46,487 bases of DNA from Lachnospiraceae bacterium. GTDB taxonomy: Bacteria; Bacillota; Clostridia; Lachnospirales; Lachnospiraceae. A program made the translations under genes and the position numbers. Shown here piece after piece: positions 27,035 to 35,609 of the stretch. The stretch covers positions 1 through 46,487 of the forward strand of contig JAFYCS010000083.1 in assembly GCA_017539565.1 (NCBI GenBank). Direction: 5' to 3'. The first letter of the stretch is position 1; every line of letters begins with the position of its first letter. A model generated the notes under the pieces. The model was not told where the DNA came from, searched no databases, and worked only from the letters and a program-made list of their open reading frames with translations.

Positions 27035-27724
27035 CTACAGTCTCATCCACCAGGCATCTACATCTGAATCCGGATCAGGCTCCGGAGTGTATTTTTTGAA
27101 GGCCTTCTCCAGAAGGAAAGAAGAAAGCAGCGCCCATAGTCCGGGTGCAAACATTATAGCAAGCGGCAGTCGTATAACCAGATACACCATAGCTACAAGT
27201 ATAACCAATACTGCTATACTGTAATAGAAGAAACGGATCATCATCACGAAAGACAGGAGCAGGATCTTTATCCCGTTCTGGTCAAAACGTGACAACAACG
27301 GAAATACATAGCAGAACAGCCCTCCCAGAAGGATAATAAATCCGGCTGATACAAAATACATTCCCAGAGCCACTCCCTTATTATCCACACTGGCGTTCTT
27401 AATGGCCTCAACGGAAATATCATTAAGCTGTATTCCCATCATCTGGAGAACCGTCCAGAGTCCCAACAGGCATACTACAAAAAATAATTCCAGAAATGTA
27501 GCCTTTAAAAAATTATCTTTCCACGCCTTAAAATATTCTTTAAAAAAGTATCCCCTGTCCATGCGAAGGCTCTTTGCGGTCGCATAATAAAGTGCGGTGG
27601 TTGAAGCGCCTATTGTTATCACGGGAAGAGAAGTAAAAAACCAGAGTATGCTTAAGATAACCAGCTCCCCAATCTTGGTAAGAGCTTTTCCTATCGCGCT
27701 GTCACCGGAAAACAAACCACGCAT
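27035..27724 (-). CDS. YesL-family (DUF624) membrane protein
   Basis: A 229-residue membrane protein with about five hydrophobic helices and the DUF624/YesL signature near the N-terminus ([20 protein letters not shown], then a [15 protein letters not shown] loop). YesL-type proteins accompany sugar ABC transporter operons in Firmicutes, but their biochemical role is not known. It follows the two sugar permeases, after a terminator, so it probably has an own weak promoter or is read through. AAAAGGA lies 9 bases before the ATG. The call is by recognition of the family pattern. Confidence 0.8.
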   Translation of the reverse strand: MRGLFSGDSAIGKALTKIGELVILSILWFFTSLPVITIGASTTALYYATAKSLRMDRGYFFKEYFKAWKDNFLKATFLELFFVVCLLGLWTVLQMMGIQLNDISVEAIKNASVDNKGVALGMYFVSAGFIILLGGLFCYVFPLLSRFDQNGIKILLLSFVMMIRFFYYSIAVLVILVAMVYLVIRLPLAIMFAPGLWALLSSFLLEKAFKKYTPEPDPDSDVDAWWMRL

Positions 27725-27757
27725 ATTTATAATTCCTTTTATATTTTACTTACTTTT

Positions 27758-27790
27758 AAAAAAAGAGAGGCAGAGAAAACCCTGCCTCTC
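27758..27790 (-). terminator. Terminator after the sugar ABC permease operon
   Basis: A 9-bp stem GAGAGGCAG/CTGCCTCTC with an eight-base loop is followed on the minus strand by seven T. It closes the binding protein-permease transcript and insulates the YesL-type gene. Confidence 0.9.
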
Positions 27791-27823
27791 CTTAATACAT
27801 TATACTGTTTGAAACCTTTTAAA

Positions 27824-28702
27824 TCAACCCTTCACGGAACCTGCTGCCAGACCGCCAACTATGAACTTCGACAGTACCAGGTAAACAACCACAACAGGGA
27901 AGATCGAGAATGCGATGGTCGCATAAACAACACCCATATCAAACTTAAGAAAGTCTGCACCACGCAGCTGGGCGATCAGGATAGGCAGTGTCTTCTTCTT
28001 ATCTGTGGAAAGTACCAGAGCGGGAGTAAAGTAATTATTCCAGCTTGATACGAAGGAGAAGATCGCCTGTACTGCCATAGCAGGTACCATCAGAGGTAAC
28101 ACTATGGTGTTGAATATCCTTATCTCACCGGCACCGTCGATACGTGCTGCTTCCAGCAGTTCCAGAGGAAGTGTACTCTCCATGTACTGCTTCATATAGA
28201 AGAATACGATCGGCGCGGCTATCGAAGGCACGATCAGAGGTATAAAGTTATCCATCAGGTTCATCTTATCGATCAGCTGCAGGAAACCAAGAGCGGTAAC
28301 CTGTGTGGGGATCATCATGATTGCCAGTATCACAGTGAATATTGCCTTCTTAAGCTTGAAATCATATGCATGGATGGCATATGCAGTCATGCAGGAGAAG
28401 TATACACACAGTGCAGCGGTACATACAGAAACGATGACACTGTTTAACATACCGTTAAGTATGGGCTGTGTACCGGTCAGCGCGTTATGCAGGTTTTCGA
28501 TCAGGTGTGTACTGGGGAAAGGCGTAAAACCTTTGGTCAGCTCACCCTTTGATCTGGTAGCATTTATTATCAGGATGTAGAACCATATCAGGCAGAAGAA
28601 GCAGGTGATGCTGAGAACAACATATGCTACTGCACGTCTGCTCTTTACACTGCCTTTTACTTTTCCTTCAACCATATCTATCTTGATCTTATTGTCAGCC
28701 AT
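27824..28702 (-). CDS. Sugar ABC transporter permease, MalG type
   Basis: A 292-residue membrane protein with six predicted helices and the cytoplasmic EAA loop EAARIDGAGEIRIF near residue 190, which contacts the shared ATPase. It pairs with the permease encoded just upstream (14-base gap). Belongs to the MalG/AraQ-like class of carbohydrate uptake (CUT1) systems. No ATPase gene is in this operon, so a housekeeping MsmX-like ATPase from elsewhere is probably used. The substrate is unknown; neighbouring hexonate genes hint at an aldose. Confidence 0.9.
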   Translation of the reverse strand: MADNKIKIDMVEGKVKGSVKSRRAVAYVVLSITCFFCLIWFYILIINATRSKGELTKGFTPFPSTHLIENLHNALTGTQPILNGMLNSVIVSVCTAALCVYFSCMTAYAIHAYDFKLKKAIFTVILAIMMIPTQVTALGFLQLIDKMNLMDNFIPLIVPSIAAPIVFFYMKQYMESTLPLELLEAARIDGAGEIRIFNTIVLPLMVPAMAVQAIFSFVSSWNNYFTPALVLSTDKKKTLPILIAQLRGADFLKFDMGVVYATIAFSIFPVVVVYLVLSKFIVGGLAAGSVKG

Positions 28703-28716
28703 TTCATCACCCTCCT

Positions 28717-29634
28717 TTATGCCTTGCCGTATTTATCTTCATTACCGCTGAACTTGAACACGATTATGCTCAGCACGCCGGTGATAAAGAAGAGGATCAC
28801 GGATAATGCACCACCCATACCATAGTTCTTACTGTACAGATGATTGTTCAGACACATGATAAGTGTAGTTGCGCTGTTGTTCGGCGAACCTTTACCATCG
28901 GTAAGGATCTGGGGAACATCGAACATCTGCAGACCACCTATCAATGATGTTACCATAACGTAGATCAATATGGGTTTAAGTATAGGAAGCGTTATCTTCC
29001 AGAATACCTGGTTAGCTGTAGCTCCGTCTACTTCTGCAGCCTCAAAGAGGGCTGTATCGATACCCATCATACCTGCCAGCAGCAGTATGGTAGTATTACC
29101 GAACCACATCAGGCAGTTCATTAAAGCTACCAGAGCACGTACGCTTCCGGTGTGAGCCATGAAGTCGTATGCCTCTTTGAGGATTCCGACCTTCATCAGT
29201 ATATCATTCACAGGGCCTACAGTAGAGAACAATGTGAAGAATAACATGGAGAATGCCGATGCCATTATCAGGTTCGGCAGATATATAACTGTCTTGAAAA
29301 ATCTCTGGCATTTAAGTCGCAGGCTGGGATCCGAAAACCATGCTGCGAACAGAAGAGAGATTATAATCTGCGGTATAAAGCCCATGATCCACATGATCAT
29401 GGTGTTTTTAAAGTACTTTAATATGTTTCCTTCCGAAAACAGTTTAATATAATTCTTAAAACCTACCCAATTGGGGCCTATTATCGTAAGTCCGTCACGA
29501 TAATGCTCAAAGAAACTGTTCTTGATCGTATTGATCAGGGGGATCAACTGAAATACAACAAATACTACAGCAAAAGGTATAAGAAAGATATAACCCCATT
29601 TATTATAAGAAACAACGGATTTCTTTTTGTTCAT
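28717..29634 (-). CDS. Sugar ABC transporter permease, MalF/UgpA type
   Basis: A 305-residue membrane protein with six helices and the EAA loop EAAEVDGATANQVF near residue 205, typical of the first permease of CUT1 uptake systems. The N-terminus is short, without the MalF periplasmic insertion. It follows the solute-binding protein gene after a 131-base gap that contains a terminator, so it is translated from read-through transcript. The next gene is the partner permease. Confidence 0.9.
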   Translation of the reverse strand: MNKKKSVVSYNKWGYIFLIPFAVVFVVFQLIPLINTIKNSFFEHYRDGLTIIGPNWVGFKNYIKLFSEGNILKYFKNTMIMWIMGFIPQIIISLLFAAWFSDPSLRLKCQRFFKTVIYLPNLIMASAFSMLFFTLFSTVGPVNDILMKVGILKEAYDFMAHTGSVRALVALMNCLMWFGNTTILLLAGMMGIDTALFEAAEVDGATANQVFWKITLPILKPILIYVMVTSLIGGLQMFDVPQILTDGKGSPNNSATTLIMCLNNHLYSKNYGMGGALSVILFFITGVLSIIVFKFSGNEDKYGKA

Positions 29635-29688
29635 GCTATTTTTCCCTCCGGATTACCTTCTTTTTTCTTAAAATCCTTTTTTCCGACT

Positions 29689-29720
29689 AAAAACGTGCCT
29701 GCCCTTTCGGACAGGCACGT
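29689..29720 (-). terminator. Terminator between solute-binding protein and permease genes
   Basis: Stem ACGTGCCTG/CAGGCACGT with a short GC extension, followed by five T on the minus strand. Such partial terminators make binding protein far more abundant than permeases. Confidence 0.8.
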
Positions 29721-29765
29721 CCTCATACTTATTCAGTCTGCTTATCTTTCCGCAAGATCCGTTAC

Positions 29766-31211
29766 TTATTTGCTAAGTGCGGGATACTTTGTGGTGATCG
29801 CATCATAGAACTTGTTGAGTGCAGTGTCATAATCTGCATTGCCATCGAAGTAATCCTTCATAGCGTTCTGGAACTCTTCGTTGCAACCCTGATCATATGC
29901 GCTTATCTTGTCAAGAGCGATGTTCTTAGCACCTGCTGCGAACATACCCAGAGGATTCTGGCCGCCGAATACTGCGCTGGTGTAATCGCTTGCTGCAAGC
30001 TCTTCCATAGCGGGCTGGTTGTTTACGAAGTCATCATCCTGCTTAACGATATCGATCATGATGTCCTTATCAACGGTAAGCTTTCTCATGATATCAGCAA
30101 CGGTAGCCTTGTTGTCGGTGCCGTTAGCTGCGCAGATCCAGGTACCGCCCCAGAAGAAGCCCTGAGGTCCTTCGGTTGCGCCCCAGCCACCCTGGTTAGC
30201 GATAGATCCGTCGGTATCAGCTGCCATACAGAAGTTGATCAGCCAAGCGGGTCCAAAGTAGCAGAATACCTTACCATCGGGATAGAAGCCTGATGACCAA
30301 GCATCGCCCCAGAGGTTCTCAGTAGACTTGATCTGTCCTGCATCATACATTTCCTTGGAATCGTCAACCCATCTCTTGATGTTGTCGTCGATCTGAACCT
30401 TCTTGTCAGCGCTTACCCAAGGCACGCTCACGTTGTTGGAGAATGTACGATAGGTATCGTTAACGGTAGCGGTCATGTAGTAACCAGCTGCCTTCATATC
30501 AGCTGCGGTAGCCTTGTAGGTATCCCAATCCTTAACAGCTGCCTGTACATCAGCGGGCTCGTCAGAACCAATAACGGCCTTAGCAGCCTCACGGTTGTAG
30601 ATAAGAACACCGGGGCAGCCCTGCCATGAAAGGCCCTTAAGCTTTCCATCGCTGCTGGTCATAACGTCCTGGGTGTACTTGTACTGATTGCTCAGCTCGG
30701 AAAGTGAAATACCCAGATCGGTAACAGGCAGAGTGTAATCGGTATCTACATACTTAAGTGCGTAGTCAGCCTCAACCAGGAACAGGTCGATCTTGTCATC
30801 AGCTGCTGCGCTGTCCTGCTTAAGCAGGGTCTCATCCAGATTGTTCTGATATGCATTGTCATCTGAAGGAGTGATGTTCCATACAACATCGATATCACCG
30901 ATCTTACCGTGGGTAGCATCTACCTCGGTGTATCCGGGATAATGATCTGTAAGACGGCTCTTGAACTCCTCATTCCAGCAGTAGATGTTCAGAACGCTTC
31001 CTTCAACTTCACTTGAGATATCCTCTGCCTCAACAGTAGTGTCAAGCTCGGGAGCCTTGGTAGGCTCAGCCTCAGTAGTAGTTGAACCGCTGCCACCATC
31101 AGTATCAGTAGTAGTAGTGGTGCTTGCGCCTGTGTTACCGCCGTTGCAGCCTGCCAGTGTGCCTGCTGCCATGATCATTGCCATGCTTAATGCCAATAAT
31201 CTCTTTTTCAT
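29766..31211 (-). CDS. Extracellular sugar-binding lipoprotein of an ABC importer (family 1)
   Basis: A 481-residue surface lipoprotein: MKKRLLALSMAMIM with lipobox LAGC (Cys22), a Thr/Ser/Gly-rich linker to about 75, and a family 1 solute-binding fold that starts with LNIYCWNEEFKSRL. It captures a carbohydrate and hands it to the two permeases downstream. The protein is longer than the family average mainly because of the linker. It has its own promoter and a cre/LacI-like site upstream, and is followed by a partial terminator. The ligand is unknown; the L-galactose idea from the adjacent operon is inference. Confidence 0.92.
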   Translation of the reverse strand: MKKRLLALSMAMIMAAGTLAGCNGGNTGASTTTTTDTDGGSGSTTTEAEPTKAPELDTTVEAEDISSEVEGSVLNIYCWNEEFKSRLTDHYPGYTEVDATHGKIGDIDVVWNITPSDDNAYQNNLDETLLKQDSAAADDKIDLFLVEADYALKYVDTDYTLPVTDLGISLSELSNQYKYTQDVMTSSDGKLKGLSWQGCPGVLIYNREAAKAVIGSDEPADVQAAVKDWDTYKATAADMKAAGYYMTATVNDTYRTFSNNVSVPWVSADKKVQIDDNIKRWVDDSKEMYDAGQIKSTENLWGDAWSSGFYPDGKVFCYFGPAWLINFCMAADTDGSIANQGGWGATEGPQGFFWGGTWICAANGTDNKATVADIMRKLTVDKDIMIDIVKQDDDFVNNQPAMEELAASDYTSAVFGGQNPLGMFAAGAKNIALDKISAYDQGCNEEFQNAMKDYFDGNADYDTALNKFYDAITTKYPALSK

Positions 31212-31271
31212 TGCAATTTACCTCCCATAAAATTTGGTTTTGGAAACGGCCCTATGCCGTTCACTTTCTGC

Positions 31272-31300
31272 AGTGTAGCACAGCCCAAAATGTTATGCAA
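31272..31300 (-). promoter_or_regulatory. Sigma-A promoter of the sugar ABC operon
   Basis: Minus strand TTGCAT (31295-31300), 17-base spacer, TACACT (31272-31277). It gives a leader of about 55 bases before the start at 31211. Confidence 0.65.
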
Positions 31301-31344
31301 GGATTTTTGTATTTCATGACATATTTTTGTTAATTGTTGACAAT

Positions 31345-31360
31345 CTGCAAGCGCTTACAT
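31345..31360. promoter_or_regulatory. cre/LacI-type operator upstream of the sugar ABC operon
   Basis: CTGCAAGCGCTTACAT fits the CcpA cre consensus (WTGNNARCGNWWWCAW) in 15 of 16 positions on the plus strand and is a near palindrome with central CG. It lies about 45 bases upstream of the -35, so it may act by activation or as a remote LacI-family operator. This interval (31212-31503) holds no gene. Confidence 0.65.
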
Positions 31361-31503
31361 TAATCTTTTTAACAATTAGTTCATAGTTTATTCATACTTA
31401 TCAAAGCTTTTTCGGGGAAAAACATGAATTTAGTCAGTAGAAACGGTTTTTTTAAGTATTTGTTTACTCTCTGTTATCCTGCGTTGATAATTCGTCAAAA
31501 TGC

Positions 31504-31941
31504 TTACAAAACACAGCCTTTCTGCAGTATAACGTTGGCATATTGACTGGTTTCCGAGGTCGCTATAACGGCATATGCCTTCTTTGCTTCTTCATAAAAA
31601 GCGAAGCGCTCGAGAGTCTGTATCACATCCGTCCCGCGGGGTTCTTCCTTCGCTATCATCTTCTCATATATCTTCCATATGGAGATATCCGCATTGTCTC
31701 CGGGCACCCGTTCCATAAGGCTGACCGGCTTATCCACATACTGGTCCAGCGGAAACACTTCCAGGACAGCCTTTAAGATCTCCGGCACTCCGTGGCCGTC
31801 CATACGCAGTACTATGGCGTCCTTACCCATAGTTTCTGCCGGAAAATTACCGTCTGCTATAACTATCGTATCGCCATGTCCCATCTCACATAAAACCTTT
31901 AACAGGTCAGGTGAAAGCATAGGTGAGATTCCTTTTAACAT
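31504..31941 (-). CDS. RbsD/FucU-family sugar mutarotase
   Basis: A 145-residue cytosolic protein of the RbsD/FucU family, which interconverts alpha and beta anomers of sugars (fucose, ribose, galactose-like aldoses). The signature LKGISPMLSPDLLKVLCEMGHGD and IADGNFPAE near the N-terminus is clear and is closer to FucU (L-fucose mutarotase) than to RbsD, with the active-site His in MGHGD. It is the last gene of the six-gene hexonate operon and 58 bases separate it from the amidohydrolase. A mutarotase implies that the operon begins with an anomeric free aldose, not a uronic acid. Confidence 0.88.
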   Translation of the reverse strand: MLKGISPMLSPDLLKVLCEMGHGDTIVIADGNFPAETMGKDAIVLRMDGHGVPEILKAVLEVFPLDQYVDKPVSLMERVPGDNADISIWKIYEKMIAKEEPRGTDVIQTLERFAFYEEAKKAYAVIATSETSQYANVILQKGCVL

Positions 31942-31969
31942 TATTGTTCCTCCTTAGATTTAACATAAG

Positions 31970-31993
31970 ATCCTTCGCTGCGCTCAGGATGAC
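31970..31993. repeat. REP-like short palindrome in the gap before the mutarotase gene
   Basis: TCCTTCGCTGCGCTCAGGA with flanking bases (ATCCT...AGGAT) resembles a short extragenic palindrome seen in many genomes, from memory. It lies in the 58-base gap between the amidohydrolase and mutarotase genes. Confidence 0.35.
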
Positions 31994-31999
31994 ATGAAT

Positions 32000-32881
32000 T
32001 CACAGCATATTTTCCCGTTCGGGGAGCGGCTTAAGGCCTTCAAGACCGTAGAACTTTACGGCGTTTCCGCCAAGGAAGGCATCCTTTTCGGCTTCCGTCA
32101 TCTTAGGCGTATCGGCGATAAAGCGTACCGCCGAAGTGTAGGTGATATCAGTCATGGTACGGGGATAATCGCTGCCCCACATCAGTTTTTCCATCCCGCA
32201 GATATCCCTTGCTTCCAGAATGGCGTCTATAGCCGACGGATAAGGATAAAACTCCTTATGAAACAGCCATGTCAGGCCTCCGCTTTCTATATATACATTG
32301 GGATTCTTCGCCAGAGCGATCTGTTTCTGCCAGCCTTTAGTAGTCACCATTCCAAAATGTCCGATCGTTATCTTAAGCTCCGGACAGGCATCGATCAGAT
32401 ACTGCATATCCTCAGTCTGAAGGTCTCCGTCTGCCAGGTCAAGACCTATAAAAACCCCGGCCTCTTCAGCCTTTCTGAATACCGGGAGTAGCTTCTTAAG
32501 ATCCTGACATTTAAGCCTTCCGGCACATATCTTGATCCCGTCAAAGCCCTCCAGCCTGTAATCCTCCCTTTCTTCATAAAGAGAGCATACCCTGAAACGC
32601 TCCGGATATTTGTGTCTTACCTTTAACAGATACTCATCCTGGTTTCCGTCCATGTATTCCTGGGTCACAACGCATGCATTTACCTGTGCATAATCCATAT
32701 TGGCCAGAAGACGCTCCGCATTGTTAACATTATCGTCCATATAAGGCGGCATCATCTGGTGCGGTCTGCCCAGGAAAGTTGAAACCCCTCCTCCCAGGCC
32801 ATATACGGGAAGGCCGTCTATACAGCCGTTCTGCTTTTCCCACAGATGTACATGGGCATCGATGATGATCCTCTCTCTCAT
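32000..32881 (-). CDS. Amidohydrolase-2 family protein, probable sugar lactonase
   Basis: A 293-residue TIM-barrel metal hydrolase with the HxH metal motif IDAHVHLW at the start, a histidine in ITIGHFGM in the middle and the final Asp in WGSDYPRTMTD. This order fits the amidohydrolase-2 group that contains sugar lactonases (L-rhamnono- and L-fucono-lactonases). The start ATG at 32881 overlaps the stop of the dehydratase (ATGA) and begins at the metal motif; a longer frame inside the dehydratase gene is unlikely. In context it would open L-galactono-lactone to L-galactonate. A decarboxylase is an alternative for this superfamily. Confidence 0.8.
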   Translation of the reverse strand: MRERIIIDAHVHLWEKQNGCIDGLPVYGLGGGVSTFLGRPHQMMPPYMDDNVNNAERLLANMDYAQVNACVVTQEYMDGNQDEYLLKVRHKYPERFRVCSLYEEREDYRLEGFDGIKICAGRLKCQDLKKLLPVFRKAEEAGVFIGLDLADGDLQTEDMQYLIDACPELKITIGHFGMVTTKGWQKQIALAKNPNVYIESGGLTWLFHKEFYPYPSAIDAILEARDICGMEKLMWGSDYPRTMTDITYTSAVRFIADTPKMTEAEKDAFLGGNAVKFYGLEGLKPLPERENML

Positions 32882-34266
32882 AATGTCACCCCGTCTTTGA
32901 ATATGGCTATCTCGCGGTATCCGTTCTCTTCGTTCTTTGTCAGGGTTCCTTCCGCAACCTGTATACAATAGTCGATAAAATTCTCTTTAAGTACTATTCC
33001 GTCGATCATGGGACCGGCGTCAAAATCTATCCAGTTTTTCTTTCTGTAGCTGATACCGCAGTTGGTCCCCACTTTTATTGTCGGGACCGGCGCTCCCAGG
33101 GGAGTGCCGCGTCCCGTTGAAAACAGTATCATGTGACAGCCTGCAGCAGTCAGGTTAGTTACGGCAACCATATCATTTCCGGGACCGTTTAAGAGATTAA
33201 GCCCGCTCTTTACCACTATATCCCCGTAATCCAGCACATCCGTCACCTCTGAAGTCCCGCCCTTCTGGGTACAGCCCAGAGACTTCTCTTCAAGGGTGGT
33301 GATCCCGCCTTCTTTGTTACCGGGGGAAGGATTTTCATATATCACCTGGTCGTGTCTGGTGAAATAATCCTTAAAATCATTGATCAGCGCAACCGTTTTA
33401 TCAAACACTTCACGGTCCGCGCAGCGGTTCATGAGCAGATGCTCCGCCCCGAACATCTCAGGAACTTCCGTAAGTACGGTGCTTCCGCCGTTTGCGCACA
33501 GCCAGTCGGAAAACTGTCCTATCAGGGGATTGGCGGTTATCCCTGAAAATCCGTCGGATCCGCCGCATTTTAAGCCGACTTTAAGCTTTGATACCGGGAC
33601 CGGGACCCTCTGATCCCCGGCAGCGATCTCCTGCAGCTCCCGGATCAGGCTGACTCCCTCTTTGATCTCATCCTCACAGGACTGGGCGTTTAAAAACCTG
33701 ACGCGCTCCTCATCCACCGGCCCCAGCACTTTCTTAAACTCCTCAATATTGTTATTCTCACATCCAAGCCCCAGGACCAGAACTCCTCCGGCATTCGGAT
33801 GTTTCACCAGTCCCTTAAGTATCTTCTGCGTTGTGGCATGATCGCCACCCAGCTGTGAACAGCCGTAGGGATGGGGAAAAGCCAGAGCCCCGGTAATACC
33901 GGCCAGTTTTTCCGCAAGCTTATTGACGCAGCCTACGGTGTTTATGATCCAGATGTCATTCCTTACGCCTATTTCACCGTTCTTACGGACATATGCCATA
34001 ATAGAGCGTACGTATTCATTTTCAGGCTTCATTTCCCCGGCTTTTTCAATGGGTGTATATTTATACTCCAGCTTATCCTTAAGCTTCGTCGCCATATTAT
34101 GGGTATGAACATGCTCCCCTGCAGCGATATCCGCTGTGGCATATCCGATGGGAAAGCCGTATTTTATCACATCGGATCCTGCGGGTATATCACATATCGC
34201 CTTCTTATGCCCTGTATCGGTATCTACCGCCACATTATCTGCCTGATGGATCTGCAATAAACTCAT
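32878..34266 (-). CDS. uxaA: Altronate dehydratase (UxaA family)
   Basis: UxaA removes water from D-altronate to give 2-keto-3-deoxygluconate. The 462-residue protein has the small N-terminal SAF domain (1-80, including HTHNMATKL near 65-75) and the large C-terminal part with NTVGCVNK, HPYGCSQLGGDH and LKCGGSDGFSGITANP, whose cysteines fit the metal/iron-dependent UxaA-GarD family. The overlap ATGA with uxaB and the amidohydrolase shows tight translational coupling. GarD-type galactarate dehydratase is the main alternative, but the neighbouring tagaturonate reductase favours altronate. Confidence 0.92.
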   Translation of the reverse strand: MSLLQIHQADNVAVDTDTGHKKAICDIPAGSDVIKYGFPIGYATADIAAGEHVHTHNMATKLKDKLEYKYTPIEKAGEMKPENEYVRSIMAYVRKNGEIGVRNDIWIINTVGCVNKLAEKLAGITGALAFPHPYGCSQLGGDHATTQKILKGLVKHPNAGGVLVLGLGCENNNIEEFKKVLGPVDEERVRFLNAQSCEDEIKEGVSLIRELQEIAAGDQRVPVPVSKLKVGLKCGGSDGFSGITANPLIGQFSDWLCANGGSTVLTEVPEMFGAEHLLMNRCADREVFDKTVALINDFKDYFTRHDQVIYENPSPGNKEGGITTLEEKSLGCTQKGGTSEVTDVLDYGDIVVKSGLNLLNGPGNDMVAVTNLTAAGCHMILFSTGRGTPLGAPVPTIKVGTNCGISYRKKNWIDFDAGPMIDGIVLKENFIDYCIQVAEGTLTKNEENGYREIAIFKDGVTL

Positions 34267-35594
34267 CCCAGTACCTCTTCGTAAGCGGCAGCCATGCCCT
34301 TATTCTCAATAATATCGTAATAGTACTTCACTTTATCTGTCATAAAGGAAATGTCCGATCCCCAGTATTCCTGCTTAGCCAGGATGTCTTCTACGGATGC
34401 CGTCTTCATGAAAGCCATGATATCCTCACCGTCGTCTGTCTCATCGGTACGGTAGAAAGCGATCAGTGCGGCAAGCGAAAATGTAAGGCAGGGCGGAAGC
34501 TCATGATGCTGTTCATTATACTCAAGAATTGTCGGGAGCACGCGTGCCTTGAACTTGCTGACCGAATTAAGCGCGATGCTCAGGAGCCTGTGCTTAACAA
34601 AGGGATTGGCAAAGCGCTCCAAAACCGCATTTCCGAAGGGGATATCTTCTTCTTCATGACCCAGGGTAGGTATGATCTCCTCAAATACGGCCTTTTTAAG
34701 GAAACGGCTGACGATCGGATCATCCAGGCATTCCTTTACCGTGGAAAGGCCGTAAAGTCTTGCTGCCAGCACCATCGAGGTATGACCGCCGTTTAAAATG
34801 CGGACCTTACGCTTCTTATAAGGCTTGACATCATCGGTCCAGATAACATTGATACCTGCTTTCTGCAGAGGGAAAATATCTTCAAAATGGCCTTCGATAA
34901 CCCAGAGATGGAATATCTCCGCAGTGTTCATAAGCTTATCTTCCGCACCCAGACGCTTTGTGAAGCTCTCCGCGTCATCCTTCGGGTAGCCCGTGCAGAT
35001 ACGGTCCACAAGGGTATTGCAGAAATGATTTTCCGTCCTGATCCACTCTTTAAAAGCATCAGGCAGATTCCAGAGCTCCGCATACTTAAGAACACAGGAA
35101 AGAAGCTCCTTGCCGTTATTATCTATCAGCTCACAGGATAGTATCACAAAGCCCGGTAATCCTGTCTGGTAACGCTCCCACAACAGCGCCGTAAGCTTGG
35201 CCGGGAAGGACTTGGGCGGCGTATCATTAAGACTCTCCGTCCCTAAATATTCGATACCTGCCTCTGTGGTATTGGATATGATGATGTGCATATCGGGGTT
35301 ATATGCCAGATCAAGGTATCCGGCATAATCCGTATAAGGATCCACACCGCGGGATATCGACTTAACCTCTATGCACTCATCTACAACATTGCCGTTGTCA
35401 ATGCCACGCAGAAACTGATGATACACTCCCTGCTGTTCGTTGATCACCGATATAAGTCCCTTAGGGATAGGCTGGACTACAACTGCTTTACCGTCGTAAA
35501 GCCCCTGCTCATTCATTTTATGAATAAAAACATCTACAAAACTCCTGAGGAACCCGCCCTCTCCGAACTGTATTATACGCTCTTTATACTCCAT
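34263..35594 (-). CDS. uxaB: Tagaturonate reductase (mannitol dehydrogenase family)
   Basis: UxaB reduces D-tagaturonate to D-altronate with NADH. The 443-residue protein starts with the NAD fold IIQFGEGGFLRSFVDVFI, then ISNTTEAGIEY and the C-terminal catalytic half (LNGGHTSMVLAARLYG, with the conserved Lys/Asn region). Length and sequence fit tagaturonate reductase rather than mannitol or fructuronate reductases. AAGGAG precedes the ATG at eight bases. No UxaC isomerase lies beside it, so tagaturonate must come from another source, here possibly the LgoD-like dehydrogenase directly upstream. Confidence 0.9.
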   Translation of the reverse strand: MEYKERIIQFGEGGFLRSFVDVFIHKMNEQGLYDGKAVVVQPIPKGLISVINEQQGVYHQFLRGIDNGNVVDECIEVKSISRGVDPYTDYAGYLDLAYNPDMHIIISNTTEAGIEYLGTESLNDTPPKSFPAKLTALLWERYQTGLPGFVILSCELIDNNGKELLSCVLKYAELWNLPDAFKEWIRTENHFCNTLVDRICTGYPKDDAESFTKRLGAEDKLMNTAEIFHLWVIEGHFEDIFPLQKAGINVIWTDDVKPYKKRKVRILNGGHTSMVLAARLYGLSTVKECLDDPIVSRFLKKAVFEEIIPTLGHEEEDIPFGNAVLERFANPFVKHRLLSIALNSVSKFKARVLPTILEYNEQHHELPPCLTFSLAALIAFYRTDETDDGEDIMAFMKTASVEDILAKQEYWGSDISFMTDKVKYYYDIIENKGMAAAYEEVLG

Positions 35595-35609
35595 ACCCCT
35601 GTCTCCTTC

